A stretch of DNA of 64,000 nucleotides, taken from the NCBI RefSeq assembly GCF_000622225.1, contig NZ_JHWD01000009.1:1-64000 (forward strand), in the 5' to 3' direction. The stretch comes from Roseomonas mucosa ATCC BAA-692. Lineage in GTDB: Bacteria; Pseudomonadota; Alphaproteobacteria; Acetobacterales; Acetobacteraceae. Shown here piece after piece: positions 10,533-19,559 of this stretch. The number at the start of each line of letters is the position of its first letter. The stretch's first letter is position 1. Made by a program: the position numbers and the translations under genes. The notes under the pieces are model-generated. The model made no database searches, was not told the DNA's origin, and worked only from the letters and a program-made list of their open reading frames with translations.

Positions 10533-12296
10533 ATGGCGCTGAAGGATCTCTGGAACCGGCTGACCGGCCGCGCGCCGGCCACGGAAGCCCCGCCCGAGGG
10601 CCCGCCCCAGACCCCCTCGCATGACGGGTTGCCGGAACCCTTCGAGCCTCCGCCGCCCCCGGATGCGGTGGGGATCGATGTCTGGTCCAACCCCCTCCCC
10701 GCCGTGGCGCCGGAGGGCGGCGTGCCGCTGGAGGCACTGGACCCGGCCGCCGCGGCCGAGGAGGAGGCGCAGGCCAGGCTGGCGCAGACCCCGCCACCCC
10801 TGGGCCCTCATCCGGACCACGGCTTGCCCACGGCCTTCGCGCCAGGAGCGGCGGCACCCGGCACCCTCTCTGGCCCAACCCCCTCTGGCCCAACCCCCTC
10901 TGGCCCAACCTCTTCTGGCCTAGCCCCCGGGGCCGGGCCGGCCTCCGTTCCGGTGGCCTATGCGCCACCGCCGCCCCCGGCCGTTGCCGCGCCGCCTCCC
11001 GCCCCGCCCATGGCCTATGTGCCGCCCGCGGCACCCGCCGCCGTGCCGGCGCCCGCGCCCGCGCCCGCGCCTGCCGCGCCGTCTGCTCCGGCGGCGGCCG
11101 CCCCGCCATCCGCCTTCGCACCGCCTGGCGCGGCCGCCCGTCCTGCCACGCCGGTTTCGCCGCCGGTTCCCGGCTTCCTGTTGCCACCCGTCCCACCGCC
11201 CGCCGTGGCGCGGGCCAGCGACCCGGTGCCGGTGCCGCCGCCGGTCCGGGAACCGCCGCCGCCCATCCCCGTCCCGCCGGACGAGGAGCCGGATGTGGAG
11301 GAACCGCCTCCCGCCGACATCCCCGACCTCCCCCCGGCAGAGGAGCCCACTACCCCCTCGCCGGTCCGCGAGCCGCCCGCCGGCTTCTTCGGGCGGCTCA
11401 AGGCCGGGTTGCAGCGTTCCACCCAGCGGCTGACGGAGAACCTCACCGGCCTCTTCACCAAGCGCCCGCTGGACGAGGCGGCGCTGGAGGACCTGGAGGA
11501 CACGCTGATCACGGCGGATCTGGGCGTCGCTGCCTCCCGCCGCATCGTCGAGGGCTTCCGCCGCACCCGGTTCGGCAAGGAGGTTTCCGACGAGGAGGTG
11601 AAATCCGCCCTGGCCGAGGAGATCACCGCAATCCTCGCCCCGGTCGCCACGCCGCTGGTCCCGGCGGCGGGCACGAGGCCCTTTGTGGTGCTGATGGTCG
11701 GCGTGAACGGCACCGGCAAGACCACCACCATCGCCAAGCTCTCCGAGCAGTGGCGCGGCGAGGGCCGGCGGGTGATGCTGGCGGCGGGCGACACCTTCCG
11801 CGCCGCGGCGGTGGAGCAGCTTCAGGTCTGGGGCGACCGCACCGGCGCCCCCGTGGTGGCCCCGGCCAAGCCCGGCGCCGATGCCGCCGGCCTGGCGCAC
11901 GAGGCCCTGGACCGTGCCGTGGCCGAGGGCATGGACGTCCTGCTGATCGACACCGCCGGGCGGCTGCACAACAAGGCCGGGCTGATGGAGGAGCTGCGCA
12001 AGGTGGTGCGCGTCCTGAAGCGGAAGGACCCCGCCGTGCCGCACGCCACCATCCTGGTGCTGGACGCCACCACCGGCCAGAACGCCATCCAGCAGTGCAA
12101 GGTGTTCCAGGAGATGGTGGACATCACCGGCCTCGTGGTCACCAAGCTCGACGGCTCGGCCAAGGGCGGCGTCGTGGTGGCCCTGGCCCAGGAATTCGGC
12201 CTGCCCGTCCACGCGGTCGGCGTGGGCGAGAAGGCCGCCGACCTCCGCCCCTTCGATCCGCGCGACTTCGCCCGCTCGCTGGTCGGACTGGCCTGA
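10533..12296 (+). CDS. ftsY: Signal recognition particle receptor FtsY with long proline/alanine-rich linker
   Basis: GTPase that receives SRP-bound ribosomes at the membrane for co-translational insertion. At 587 residues it is longer than usual. The first 285 or so residues are a low-complexity acidic and Pro/Ala-rich region, followed by the four-helix N domain (FFGRLKAGLQRSTQRLTENL). The G domain has GVNGTGKTTT (about 390), DTFRAAA, DTAGR, TKLDGSAKGG and the closing GVGEKAADLRPFD. The ATG follows GGGGAGGC. The linker contains a perfect-frame 15-base tandem repeat. The N-terminal extension is probably the membrane- or translocon-contacting A domain. Confidence 0.95.
   Translation: MALKDLWNRLTGRAPATEAPPEGPPQTPSHDGLPEPFEPPPPPDAVGIDVWSNPLPAVAPEGGVPLEALDPAAAAEEEAQARLAQTPPPLGPHPDHGLPTAFAPGAAAPGTLSGPTPSGPTPSGPTSSGLAPGAGPASVPVAYAPPPPPAVAAPPPAPPMAYVPPAAPAAVPAPAPAPAPAAPSAPAAAAPPSAFAPPGAAARPATPVSPPVPGFLLPPVPPPAVARASDPVPVPPPVREPPPPIPVPPDEEPDVEEPPPADIPDLPPAEEPTTPSPVREPPAGFFGRLKAGLQRSTQRLTENLTGLFTKRPLDEAALEDLEDTLITADLGVAASRRIVEGFRRTRFGKEVSDEEVKSALAEEITAILAPVATPLVPAAGTRPFVVLMVGVNGTGKTTTIAKLSEQWRGEGRRVMLAAGDTFRAAAVEQLQVWGDRTGAPVVAPAKPGADAAGLAHEALDRAVAEGMDVLLIDTAGRLHNKAGLMEELRKVVRVLKRKDPAVPHATILVLDATTGQNAIQQCKVFQEMVDITGLVVTKLDGSAKGGVVVALAQEFGLPVHAVGVGEKAADLRPFDPRDFARSLVGLA
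10869..10928 (+). repeat. Four 15-base tandem repeats inside ftsY
   Basis: The unit TCTGGCCCAACCCCC occurs four times in a row (the last two copies are degenerate), encoding SGPTP, SGPTP, SGPTS, SGLAP in the disordered linker of FtsY. The 15-base unit keeps frame when copies are gained or lost. Confidence 0.85.
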
Positions 12297-12312
12297 GCCG
12301 CCCCCAGCCCTT

Positions 12313-12792
12313 TCAGTAGCTGAAGGGCACCCGCAGCCGGGCGCCGGGCACGATGTCCCGGAACTGGTCCCTGCGCCGGGCCAGGTCGTCCTCGTCGATG
12401 CTGGGATTGCTGCCAGGCACGCGCTGCGGCTCGAAGAGATCGGGTCCGAAGGACGGGCGGTTGTCGGCGCCCTGGTCGCGCGGGCGCGGTGCCTCCATGT
12501 CGCGATTCGGCATCGGCGCGATGTCGTAGGGCCGGGTCGTGGCGGGCGGAGGAGCCGGCGGCAGTGCCTCCTGCGCGGGCGGCGGTGCCCGGCGCCTCGG
12601 GGCGCGGCGCGGCGGCGGCTTCCGGCGCGGTGCGGCGGGGGGCTGGGTGGCGGAAGGCCTTTCGGGCGCGACCCCGCTGGCTGCCGCCGGAGGCGGCGGC
12701 GGCGCGGCCCCTCCCTCGGGCGCCTGGGCCCAGGCGAGCACCGGCATGGCGAGAAGGAGAAGCGGCAGGATGCCGCGCGCCACGCCTCTCAT
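12313..12792 (-). CDS. Exported proline/alanine/arginine-rich protein of unknown function
   Basis: 159 residues. A clear signal peptide (MRGVARGILPLLLLAMPVLAWAQA) is followed by a low-complexity Pro/Ala/Arg-rich region, about residues 25-95, with an RRKPPPRRAPRRR block. A more ordinary C-terminal segment ends in DDLARRRDQFRDIVPGARLRVPFSY. No enzyme motif is seen. It overlaps the Nudix gene by four bases (ATGA), so both are made from one transcript. The basic, proline-rich middle suggests a periplasmic or cell-wall-associated spacer. The call rests on the signal peptide and the coupling. Confidence 0.7.
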   Translation of the reverse strand: MRGVARGILPLLLLAMPVLAWAQAPEGGAAPPPPPAAASGVAPERPSATQPPAAPRRKPPPRRAPRRRAPPPAQEALPPAPPPATTRPYDIAPMPNRDMEAPRPRDQGADNRPSFGPDLFEPQRVPGSNPSIDEDDLARRRDQFRDIVPGARLRVPFSY

Positions 12793-13340
12793 GCGGCGTC
12801 TCCCGGCAGGCCGGCTGTGCCGCGCGGGTCCTCCGGCGGATTCTGGACGGCCATGGGCAGGGGTCCCAGCCGCGTCGCGTGCCAGCTCCGCAGCGCCCAG
12901 CGCACCGAGGGGAAGGCAAGCTCGTTCCAGGGGATCTCCTCCCAGCCGAAGCGGCGGACCTCCAGGCTCTCGGGTCCCGCCGCGAAGCCCGGCTCGGCCA
13001 GGCGGGCCCGGAAGAGAATCTGCACCTGGCCGATCCGGGCGATCGAATAGACCGCCAGGATGCCCTCCAGGGCGATCCGGGCCTGCGCTTCCTCCCAGGC
13101 CTCGCGCGCCGCCCCTTCGGCCGCCGTCTCGCCCAGTTCCATGTAGCCGGCCGGGATGGTCCAGAAGCCGCGCCGGGGCTCGATGGCCCGGCGGCAGAGC
13201 AGCACCGAATCCCTGTCCAGCGCCACCACCGCCCCGACCACGATCTTCGGGTTCTCGTAGGCGATGAAGCCGCAATCGGCGCAGGTCAGGCGGTCGTGCT
13301 CATCGCCCTCGTGTCGGATGCGTTCGAAACGGCCGGTCAT
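12789..13340 (-). CDS. Nudix hydrolase with N-terminal zinc-ribbon remnant
   Basis: Hydrolyses a nucleoside diphosphate linked to another moiety; 183 residues. The Nudix box runs GYMELGETAAEGAAREAWEE, matching GX5EX7REUXEE; the glycine usually found after the last glutamates is replaced (AQARI). The front part has CADCGFIAYENPKIVVGAVV, the pattern of Nudix proteins with a small zinc ribbon, but only one CxxC is visible. The substrate is not deducible. It precedes and overlaps the exported proline-rich protein gene; no functional link is obvious. Confidence 0.88.
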   Translation of the reverse strand: MTGRFERIRHEGDEHDRLTCADCGFIAYENPKIVVGAVVALDRDSVLLCRRAIEPRRGFWTIPAGYMELGETAAEGAAREAWEEAQARIALEGILAVYSIARIGQVQILFRARLAEPGFAAGPESLEVRRFGWEEIPWNELAFPSVRWALRSWHATRLGPLPMAVQNPPEDPRGTAGLPGDAA

Positions 13341-13473
13341 GGCGCAATCATGTGGCCCGGCCCCGGCCTCGGCAAGGCAGGCCGGGCCTCACGCCGGAAG
13401 CTGTGTTGGCCCTTGGGGAAGGTCCGGCCAGGGGCACCACCGGTCCTGCCCGCGCTGGTGGTGGAACCCGGCG

Positions 13474-13698
13474 TCAGACCCGCAGGTCGAGCAGGCTGCC
13501 ACGCGGCGGCGTCCCGCCCTGGGGCGAAGCCGCACCGCTGCCCGCCTCCACGCCGCGCGACTCCGCCATCCGCCGCTGCACCGGGGTGGCCTGTTCCACA
13601 CCGGTGCCACGGCCGGGCGAGACCGCCGGGACGCTCGCGGCGGGTTCGCCACGGGCGAGGCTCTGCGAGAAGGCGGCCAGGGAATTGAACGCGATCAT
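13474..13698 (-). CDS. Small hypothetical protein
   Basis: 74 residues beginning MIAFNSLAAFSQSLARGEPAAS and ending PPRGSLLDLRV, largely Ala/Gly/Arg/Pro and probably unstructured. I chose ATG 13698; the frame is open to 13782 but the extra part is arginine-rich with no ribosome site. No signal peptide or membrane segment is seen. The frame agrees with the local third-position GC bias and there is no better gene in this gap. It could still be a chance frame. Confidence 0.4.
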   Translation of the reverse strand: MIAFNSLAAFSQSLARGEPAASVPAVSPGRGTGVEQATPVQRRMAESRGVEAGSGAASPQGGTPPRGSLLDLRV

Positions 13699-13849
13699 GC
13701 GCAGGATCGTCGCCGACAGTTCCGAAGAATCGGTGAACGGCAGGGGCCGGCGGCAGGAAGGACGGGCAGGGGAGATCCGCATGCCCCCGGCATCACCCGG
13801 GAAGCCGTTAACTCTCCAGCAACCAGAAGATGTATTTTTGAGACAGCGA

Positions 13850-14884
13850 TCAGCAATTGATCCGGTGGTATTGCCGATACCAGTCCACGAAGCGTCCCAG
13901 GCCTTCCTCCAGCGGCGTGCGCGGCGCGAAGCCCACAGCCGCCTTCAGCGCCGAGACATCGGCCCAGGTGCGTTCCACGTCGCCCGGCTGCATCGGCACC
14001 GGGCGGCGCAGCGCGGTGCGGCCGGTGTGCCGTTCCAGGATGTCGATCATCTCGCCGACCGGAACGGGCGTGTGGTTGCCGATGTTGAAGATGCGGTGCG
14101 GCGCCTCGGGGACGGGGCGGCCCGGCTCGTCGGGGGCGGCGGGTGGCTGCGGCAGCAGGCGGGCGATGGCCTCCACCACCTCGTCCACATAGGTGAAGTC
14201 GCGCCACACCTGCCCGTGATTGAAGACCCTGATCTCACGACCCTCGTAGAGCGCCTGGGTAAAGCCCCAGTAGGCCATGTCCGGCCGCCCCCAGGGGCCA
14301 TAGACGGTGAAGAAGCGCAGCCCCGTCAGCGGCAGGGCGAAGAGATGGGCATAGGAATGCGCCATCAGCTCGTTGGCCCGCTTGGTCGCGGCATAGAGCG
14401 AGGAGGGCCGGTCCACCGGATCGTCCTCGCGGAACGGCACCCGCGTGCTGGCGCCATAGACCGAGGATGAGGAGGCATAGACGAGATGGCGCACCGGATG
14501 CGCCCGGGCCGACTCCAGCACCTCCAGGAACCCGTCCAGATTGGCCCGCCCATAGGCGCGCGGCGCCTGCAGCGAATAGCGGACCCCCGCCTGGGCGGCG
14601 AGATGGGCCACCATGTCGGGCGCGAAGCCCGACCAGTGCCGCGCCAGCAGGCCGGGCTCGGCGAGGTCGGCCTCGGCGAAGCGGAAGCGCGGATGGTCGA
14701 GCATCGCGCTCAGCCGCGCCCGCTTCAGCGCGGGATCGTAATACGGGTTCAGGTCGTCGAGGCCGAGGACCTCCGCCCCTTCCTCCAGCAGGCGGCGCGA
14801 TAGGTGCGCGCCGACGAAGCCCGCCGCCCCGGTGACGAGGATGCGCGCCCCGGCCAGGGCGGAAACCGCACCGCCGCCGCTCAC
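13850..14884 (-). CDS. NAD-dependent sugar-nucleotide epimerase (UDP-glucuronate 4-epimerase-like)
   Basis: Extended SDR of 344 residues that probably interconverts UDP-glucuronate and UDP-galacturonate for surface polysaccharide. GAAGFVGAH binds the NAD; the catalytic set is SSSSVYG and YAATK; FTVYGPWGRPDMA is the pattern of the UDP-glucuronate epimerase group. The start is GTG 14884, overlapping the stop of the glycosyltransferase by four bases; the open frame further upstream is a shadow of that gene. Coupling to a glycosyltransferase supports a role in exopolysaccharide or lipopolysaccharide synthesis. Confidence 0.88.
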   Translation of the reverse strand: MSGGGAVSALAGARILVTGAAGFVGAHLSRRLLEEGAEVLGLDDLNPYYDPALKRARLSAMLDHPRFRFAEADLAEPGLLARHWSGFAPDMVAHLAAQAGVRYSLQAPRAYGRANLDGFLEVLESARAHPVRHLVYASSSSVYGASTRVPFREDDPVDRPSSLYAATKRANELMAHSYAHLFALPLTGLRFFTVYGPWGRPDMAYWGFTQALYEGREIRVFNHGQVWRDFTYVDEVVEAIARLLPQPPAAPDEPGRPVPEAPHRIFNIGNHTPVPVGEMIDILERHTGRTALRRPVPMQPGDVERTWADVSALKAAVGFAPRTPLEEGLGRFVDWYRQYHRINC

Positions 14885-17046
14885 GCCGCCAGTTCCCGCA
14901 GGCGCTGGCCTTCGATCCAGCCCAGTCGCCCGGCGAGGTCGTCCTCCCGGCACAGCATCACCCGCACCAGCGCGGCGCCGAGGACGCGCTCGTCGCCTTC
15001 CGGATGGACGGGGGTGCTCTCGATATCGGCGCGCAGCAGGCGGCAGCCCTCCGGCACCTCCAGGCGCAGCGCGCAGCCGCCCTGGGCGCCGGCCTCCAGA
15101 TAGAGGCTGCCGGCGGCGAGCTCGTTGCCCTCCGCCTCGGCCCGCAGGCGCACCTCGCCGCCGCCGGGGGGCGCCACCAGCTCCATGTACAGGCGCCAGG
15201 GCGCGGCCGGGCCCGGCGGCACCGGCAGGCGCAGCGTCGCCGCGCCGCCCTTGGTCCAGACGCCCCAGACTTCCGGCATGTGCCAGTTCGGCCCATCGCG
15301 GAGGACCTGCCGCACGGCCATGGCCGCGTCCGGCCGCATCTCGTCGCCCAGCACCATGCGGTAGGGCTGGCCCGGCTGCAGCGCCAGCCTTTCCTCCAGC
15401 GCCGGCGTGGTGCGGGCGGCCATGGCCTGGAGATGGCCGAGGACCTCGTCGCGCAGCGCCTCCCACCGGCGCAGCCCGGCATGCTGGCGCACCGCCGCCT
15501 CGCGCTCCGCCAGGAAGGAGGGGTCGGCGATCAGGCGCTCCAGCTTCGCCGCCAGATCGGGCTCGTGCTGCGGGGCGAAGTACACCGCCGCGGGACCTCC
15601 GGCCTCCGGCAGGGCGGAATGTTCCGGGATCACCGGCACCTTGCCATGGGCGAGGCTCTCGGTGACCGGCAGGCCCCAGCCCTCGTAGAAGGAGTTGTAC
15701 ACGGTGAAGCGGCAGCCGGCGTAGAGCGCGGCCAGCGCCGCGTCCGAGACGCCGTGCAGCAGCACCACATGGCGCCGCAGCTCGGCGCTGTTGGCCAGCA
15801 GCTCCAGCGCCCCCTGGGCGTGCCAGCCGGGCTGGCCGACGCAGACCAGGCGCGGCACCCGCCCGGCGCCCAGGCGGCGGATCAGCGAGAGCCAGGCGCG
15901 GAAGACCAGGAGATGGTCCTTGCGGCTCTCGATCGTGCCGACGAAGAGGGCATAGGGCTGGCCGGGGCGGAAGCCGCGCAGCCCTTCCAGCGCCAGCGGG
16001 TCGGGCTCGGTGCCGTCCGACATCGGATCGGCGTCGAGGCGCACCACCTCCATTGGCAGGTCCAGCTCCGGCAGCAGGCGGTCGAGCTGCGTCCGCCCGT
16101 CGCGCCGCGTGCATTCGGAATTGCACAGGAAGCCATGGGCATGCACGCCGACCGCGGCGAACCAGCGGGCATAGTCGCGCACCATCTGTTCCTGGCAGTG
16201 CTCCGGCACCACCAGCGGCACGCAGTCGTGCAGGAAGGGGATGTAGCGGATGCGGCGGTCGCGCTGCGCCGCGCGCAGGCCCCGGAAATAGTCCGGCAGG
16301 CCCCAGGAATTGCCCAGGTTCACCAGCAGCCCGCCCAGCGGGAAAAGGTGGCGCGGGGCCTGGGCCAGGGCCTCGTCCACCCGCTCCAGCGCCATGATCC
16401 AGGCGGGATCGTCGGTCTCGGCGCCGGTGTGCGAGGCCTCGATCACCCCGCGCAGGGCTGCGGCGGGCACGGCGCGCCAGCAGGCCTCCCGCAGGTCGTA
16501 GGAGACATAGGCGATGCGGGTCCCCGGCGGATTGCCGCCGCGCAGCGTGGCGCCGACGATGCCGCACTGGACGCGCTGGATGCCGGTGGGCGTGCGCTTG
16601 CCGCGGAAATAGTCGAGCAGGTCGGTGACGTCGAAGGCCACGTCCATTCCCGCCGCCGCATCCTGGTCCTCTGGCCGGGGAGCGGAAAACGGCGCGCCGG
16701 ACGGGCCGTGCCACGCTTCCTCCGGTCCGGCGGCAGGGAACCCGTCCTCCACCGCCGGTTGCAGGGCGACGGGGCGGCCCAGGTGGCGCAGCGTGGCGGC
16801 GATCTGGCGCTGGATCTCCGGGTCGCGCGGGCTAAGGGACTCCGCCTCGCGGAAACTGTCGAGCGCCTCCTCCGGCAGGTGCGCCGCCAGCAGGCAGAGG
16901 CCCCGCTGCAGCATCAGCGGCCAGGCATCGGGCCGCTGCCGGATCACGCCCGCATAGGCTTCCGCCGCGGCCAGCCAGTCTCCCGCATCGCGCCTGGCAT
17001 CCGCCTCCGCCAGAAGCGCCGCCCCGCTCGTCCGATCGCCCGACAT
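14881..17046 (-). CDS. Group 1 glycosyltransferase with N-terminal TPR-like region
   Basis: 721-residue cytoplasmic glycosyltransferase. Residues 1-95 form TPR-like helices (LLAEADARRDAGDWLAAAEAY, ALDSFREAESLSPRDPEI). The middle has the GT4 pattern: FVGTIESRKDHLL as the start of the donor domain, LVCVGQPGW, then YNSFYEGWGLPVTESLAHG, whose E-x7-E motif binds the nucleotide sugar. Residues from about 540 to the end form an additional beta-rich domain unlike the core fold, perhaps a carbohydrate-binding or accessory module. It is translationally coupled to the epimerase gene. Acceptor and donor are unknown. Confidence 0.85.
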   Translation of the reverse strand: MSGDRTSGAALLAEADARRDAGDWLAAAEAYAGVIRQRPDAWPLMLQRGLCLLAAHLPEEALDSFREAESLSPRDPEIQRQIAATLRHLGRPVALQPAVEDGFPAAGPEEAWHGPSGAPFSAPRPEDQDAAAGMDVAFDVTDLLDYFRGKRTPTGIQRVQCGIVGATLRGGNPPGTRIAYVSYDLREACWRAVPAAALRGVIEASHTGAETDDPAWIMALERVDEALAQAPRHLFPLGGLLVNLGNSWGLPDYFRGLRAAQRDRRIRYIPFLHDCVPLVVPEHCQEQMVRDYARWFAAVGVHAHGFLCNSECTRRDGRTQLDRLLPELDLPMEVVRLDADPMSDGTEPDPLALEGLRGFRPGQPYALFVGTIESRKDHLLVFRAWLSLIRRLGAGRVPRLVCVGQPGWHAQGALELLANSAELRRHVVLLHGVSDAALAALYAGCRFTVYNSFYEGWGLPVTESLAHGKVPVIPEHSALPEAGGPAAVYFAPQHEPDLAAKLERLIADPSFLAEREAAVRQHAGLRRWEALRDEVLGHLQAMAARTTPALEERLALQPGQPYRMVLGDEMRPDAAMAVRQVLRDGPNWHMPEVWGVWTKGGAATLRLPVPPGPAAPWRLYMELVAPPGGGEVRLRAEAEGNELAAGSLYLEAGAQGGCALRLEVPEGCRLLRADIESTPVHPEGDERVLGAALVRVMLCREDDLAGRLGWIEGQRLRELAA

Positions 17047-17151
17047 CCGGTTCTCCGCCCTTGTGGCACAACCTATGCGTATGGCGAGCCGTCCCTTTGC
17101 GCTAGGGGGAAGTGGCGCCGCGGCCCCGGCCAGGGCCGCGGCGCGCCCCGG

Positions 17152-18441
17152 TCAGGGCAGGGTGCCGTAGACCGCCTCCCGCACCTCGTTGCCGGCGGGG
17201 CCGCCATTCACCCCGGTCTGCGTCATGACGACCGTGACGATGCGGTTGGCCGGGTCCACGAAGAAGCCGGTGCCGTAGATGCCGCCCCAGCCATAGGTGC
17301 CCCGGCCCTGCCTGGTCTTCGCCGCCGCCGGGTCGGTCAGCACGGAGAAACCGTAGCCGAAGTCATAGCCCGCCCCGCGCAGGTTGATCGGGTAGCCCCC
17401 GGTCTGCGGCCTCGCCATCTCCGCCACCGTTTCCGGCTTCAGGATCCGCACACCGTCCAGTTCCCCGCCGTTCAGCAGCATGCGGGCGAAGCGGGCATAG
17501 TCGCCGATCGTGGCCGTCGCCCCCGCCCCGCCGGAGGGATAGGCGGTGGCGCTGAAGGCCCGCTCCGGGTCCGCCGTCCAGGTCCCGCCGGAGAGTGGAT
17601 AGGGCACGGTCTGGGGGCTGGCCATCGGGCGCAGGACGCCCGAGGGATCGGGGTACATCGCCGTGACCATGCGCGGCCGGGCGGATTCCGGGACATGGAA
17701 GGCGAAGCTGTCGAGCTTCAGCGGCGCGGCGATGTTGCGGATGATGTACTGGTCGAGCGGCATCCCGCCCGCCCGCTCCACGATGGCGCCCAGCACGTCG
17801 GTGGAAAGGGAATAGCGCCAGCCGCTGCCCGGCTGGATCGCCAACGGCGCCCGGGCGAGGCGGCCCATGTTGTCGCGCAGCGTCCGGTCCGGCGCGGCCA
17901 GCCCGTCATCCACGCCCAGGCGCCGGTACTCCTCCACCACGCCGGGGATGTTCAGGAAGGTGTAGCTGAAGCCCGAGGTGTGCCGCAGCAGGTCGCGCAC
18001 CGTCGGCTGGCGCTGCGCGGGCACGGTGCGGCCCTCCCCCGCCACCACCCGCAGCCGGCGGAATTCCGGCAGCCAGCGCCCGATGGGATCGTCGAGCCCG
18101 ATCTTCCCCTGCTCCACCAGCTGCATCGCCGCGACCGAGGTGAAGGGCTTGGTCATGCTGGCCAGGCGGAACAGGCTGTCGGGCCGCAGCGCCTCGCCAC
18201 CACCCGGGGTCCGCGTGCCGGCACTGCCGTTGTAGAGCACCTCGCCATTGTCGCGCATCACCAGGGCGGCGATGGCGCCGACCTTGCCGCTCTCCACCTG
18301 CCGGCGCAGCACCGCGTCGAGCGTGGCCTGCCGCGCCGGCGGGGCCGCGGTCTGCGGGGCGGCGCAGGCGAAGAGGCCCAGGCTCGGCAGCAGGACGAAG
18401 GCAAGGGCTCGCCGGCGCGGCACGGGATGCCGTTGGGTCAT
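17152..18441 (-). CDS. Lipoprotein serine hydrolase of the beta-lactamase/esterase (EstB) class
   Basis: 429-residue periplasmic serine hydrolase. The leader [20 protein letters not shown] ends in a lipobox LFAC (Cys26), so lipid anchoring is likely. Catalytic Ser95 and Lys98 are in SMTK; Tyr210 in YSLS is the second catalytic element, where class C enzymes have YxN. Length and the [15 protein letters not shown] block fit EstB-like esterases and D-aminopeptidases more than true beta-lactamases. ATG 18441 follows GGAGGA. It stands alone, divergent from rpmI. The substrate is unknown and resistance should not be assumed. Confidence 0.88.
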   Translation of the reverse strand: MTQRHPVPRRRALAFVLLPSLGLFACAAPQTAAPPARQATLDAVLRRQVESGKVGAIAALVMRDNGEVLYNGSAGTRTPGGGEALRPDSLFRLASMTKPFTSVAAMQLVEQGKIGLDDPIGRWLPEFRRLRVVAGEGRTVPAQRQPTVRDLLRHTSGFSYTFLNIPGVVEEYRRLGVDDGLAAPDRTLRDNMGRLARAPLAIQPGSGWRYSLSTDVLGAIVERAGGMPLDQYIIRNIAAPLKLDSFAFHVPESARPRMVTAMYPDPSGVLRPMASPQTVPYPLSGGTWTADPERAFSATAYPSGGAGATATIGDYARFARMLLNGGELDGVRILKPETVAEMARPQTGGYPINLRGAGYDFGYGFSVLTDPAAAKTRQGRGTYGWGGIYGTGFFVDPANRIVTVVMTQTGVNGGPAGNEVREAVYGTLP

Positions 18442-18602
18442 GGTTCCTCCGATTCTTCTCGTTCGGCCCGGTCAGGAAGGGCGCGGGGAGGATGGGCCGC
18501 CCGCTTCCCCCCGCACAAGGCCGCAAGGACGGTTTCATTCCCCGGCCGGCATGGAAATGCCCGGCGCCCGCCAGCCATGCGCCCGGCACCGGCAACGGAC
18601 CC

Positions 18603-18631
18603 TTGCCCCCGCCACGCTGCCCCGCTATAGG
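18603..18631 (+). promoter_or_regulatory. Probable housekeeping promoter of rpmI-rplT
   Basis: TTGCCC (18603-18608) and TATAGG (18626-18631) are exactly 17 bases apart, upstream of the ribosomal genes. The resulting leader to the rpmI start would be about 135 bases. The rest of the 332-base gap between the divergent serine hydrolase and rpmI shows no gene. Confidence 0.6.
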
Positions 18632-18773
18632 CCGCTCCTCTCCGCGCGTCCGGGCCGTGTTGGGCTGCCTGGCCGTGGAAGCGTGTCCCCGCCGCATGGT
18701 GTGGTGCCTGCCTGGGCCGGGTTTCCGGCGCGGGCTTCCGGGACACGCCGGCCTGAACCACAGGAGGTCCGAA

Positions 18774-18980
18774 ATGCCCAAGATGAAGACCAAGTCCGCG
18801 GTCAAGAAGCGGTTCAAGATCACGGCGACGGGCAAGGTGCTCGCCGGTCCGGGCAAGAAGCGCCACAACCTGTCCGCCCGTCCCCAGAAGGCCAAGCGCC
18901 AGAACCGCGGCACCCAGGTGCTGCGGCACCAGGACGGCCTGACGGTGAAGCAGTGGGCCCCCTACGGGCTGGATCGGTAA
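18774..18980 (+). CDS. rpmI: 50S ribosomal protein L35
   Basis: 68-residue basic ribosomal protein starting [22 protein letters not shown], the family hallmark. AGGAGG lies nine bases before the ATG. It is followed 12 bases later by rplT, the usual pair. In most bacteria infC precedes rpmI; here the upstream gene is an unrelated minus-strand hydrolase, so infC is elsewhere. Confidence 0.98.
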   Translation: MPKMKTKSAVKKRFKITATGKVLAGPGKKRHNLSARPQKAKRQNRGTQVLRHQDGLTVKQWAPYGLDR

Positions 18981-18992
18981 GGGAGCGCACAG

Positions 18993-19355
18993 ATGGCTCG
19001 TGTCAAGCGCGGCGTCACCGCCCACGCCCGTCACAAGAAGGTCCTCAAGCTCGCCAAGGGCTATGTCGGCCGTTCCTCCACCGCCTACCGCCCCGCGCTG
19101 GAGCGGGTCGAGAAGGCGCTGCAGTACGCCTACCGCGACCGCCGCAACAAGAAGCGCGATTTCCGCGGCCTGTGGATCCAGCGCATCAACGCGGCCTGCC
19201 GCGAGCATGGGCTGGTCTATTCCCGCTTCATCGCGGGGCTGAAGGCCTCGGGCATCGAGCTGGACCGCAAGGTCCTGGCCGCGATCGCCTATGAGGACGC
19301 GGCCGGCTTCGGCGCCCTGGTCGAGAAGGCCAAGGCGTCCCTGCCCGCGGCGTAA
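18993..19355 (+). CDS. rplT: 50S ribosomal protein L20
   Basis: 120-residue early-assembly protein of the large subunit ([27 protein letters not shown]), with the typical basic N-terminal tail and the [20 protein letters not shown] region near 65-85. In other bacteria L20 represses its own operon by binding the leader; the 135-base leader before rpmI could serve that, but I do not see a clear mimic. A strong hairpin terminator follows. Confidence 0.98.
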   Translation: MARVKRGVTAHARHKKVLKLAKGYVGRSSTAYRPALERVEKALQYAYRDRRNKKRDFRGLWIQRINAACREHGLVYSRFIAGLKASGIELDRKVLAAIAYEDAAGFGALVEKAKASLPAA

Positions 19356-19421
19356 AGCCGCATACCGGGGCACCGGGCGGGCTCAGGCCCGCCGGCGCTC
19401 CGATCCGGATTTCGGCAGATG

Positions 19422-19477
19422 GGGCCGCCTTCGCCTCTCGGGACACCCCCCGGGAGCGAGGCGGCCCTTTCTGCTTT
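19422..19477 (+). terminator. Intrinsic terminator or attenuator between rplT and pheS
   Basis: Stem GGGCCGCCT (19422-19430) pairs with AGGCGGCCC (19459-19467), enclosing an inner CTCTCGGG/CCCGGGAG stem. It is followed directly by TTTCTGCTTT. Its position 67 bases past rplT and 83 bases before pheS means it either ends the ribosomal transcript or attenuates read-through into pheST. No phenylalanine-rich leader peptide was found before it. Confidence 0.75.
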
Positions 19478-19559
19478 CGGCCCGGAACCGGTCGCCGGGG
19501 GGCGGATGCCCGGAGGCGCGAACCGGTTCCGCAAATCGCAATTCCTCTCGGAGATCGGG

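Noticed and set aside
10869-10928. Tandem repeats considered as a CRISPR-like array
   Set aside because: 15-base units without spacers, in frame inside ftsY; they are coding repeats.
17152-18441. Beta-lactamase conferring antibiotic resistance
   Set aside because: It has SxxK but not the YxN and KTG pattern of a class C beta-lactamase; an EstB-like esterase or peptidase is more likely.
15004-18630. A 1,208-codon open frame on the plus strand
   Set aside because: It is antisense to the glycosyltransferase and serine hydrolase genes, His/Arg/Gln-rich without motifs; long open antisense frames are expected at this GC content.
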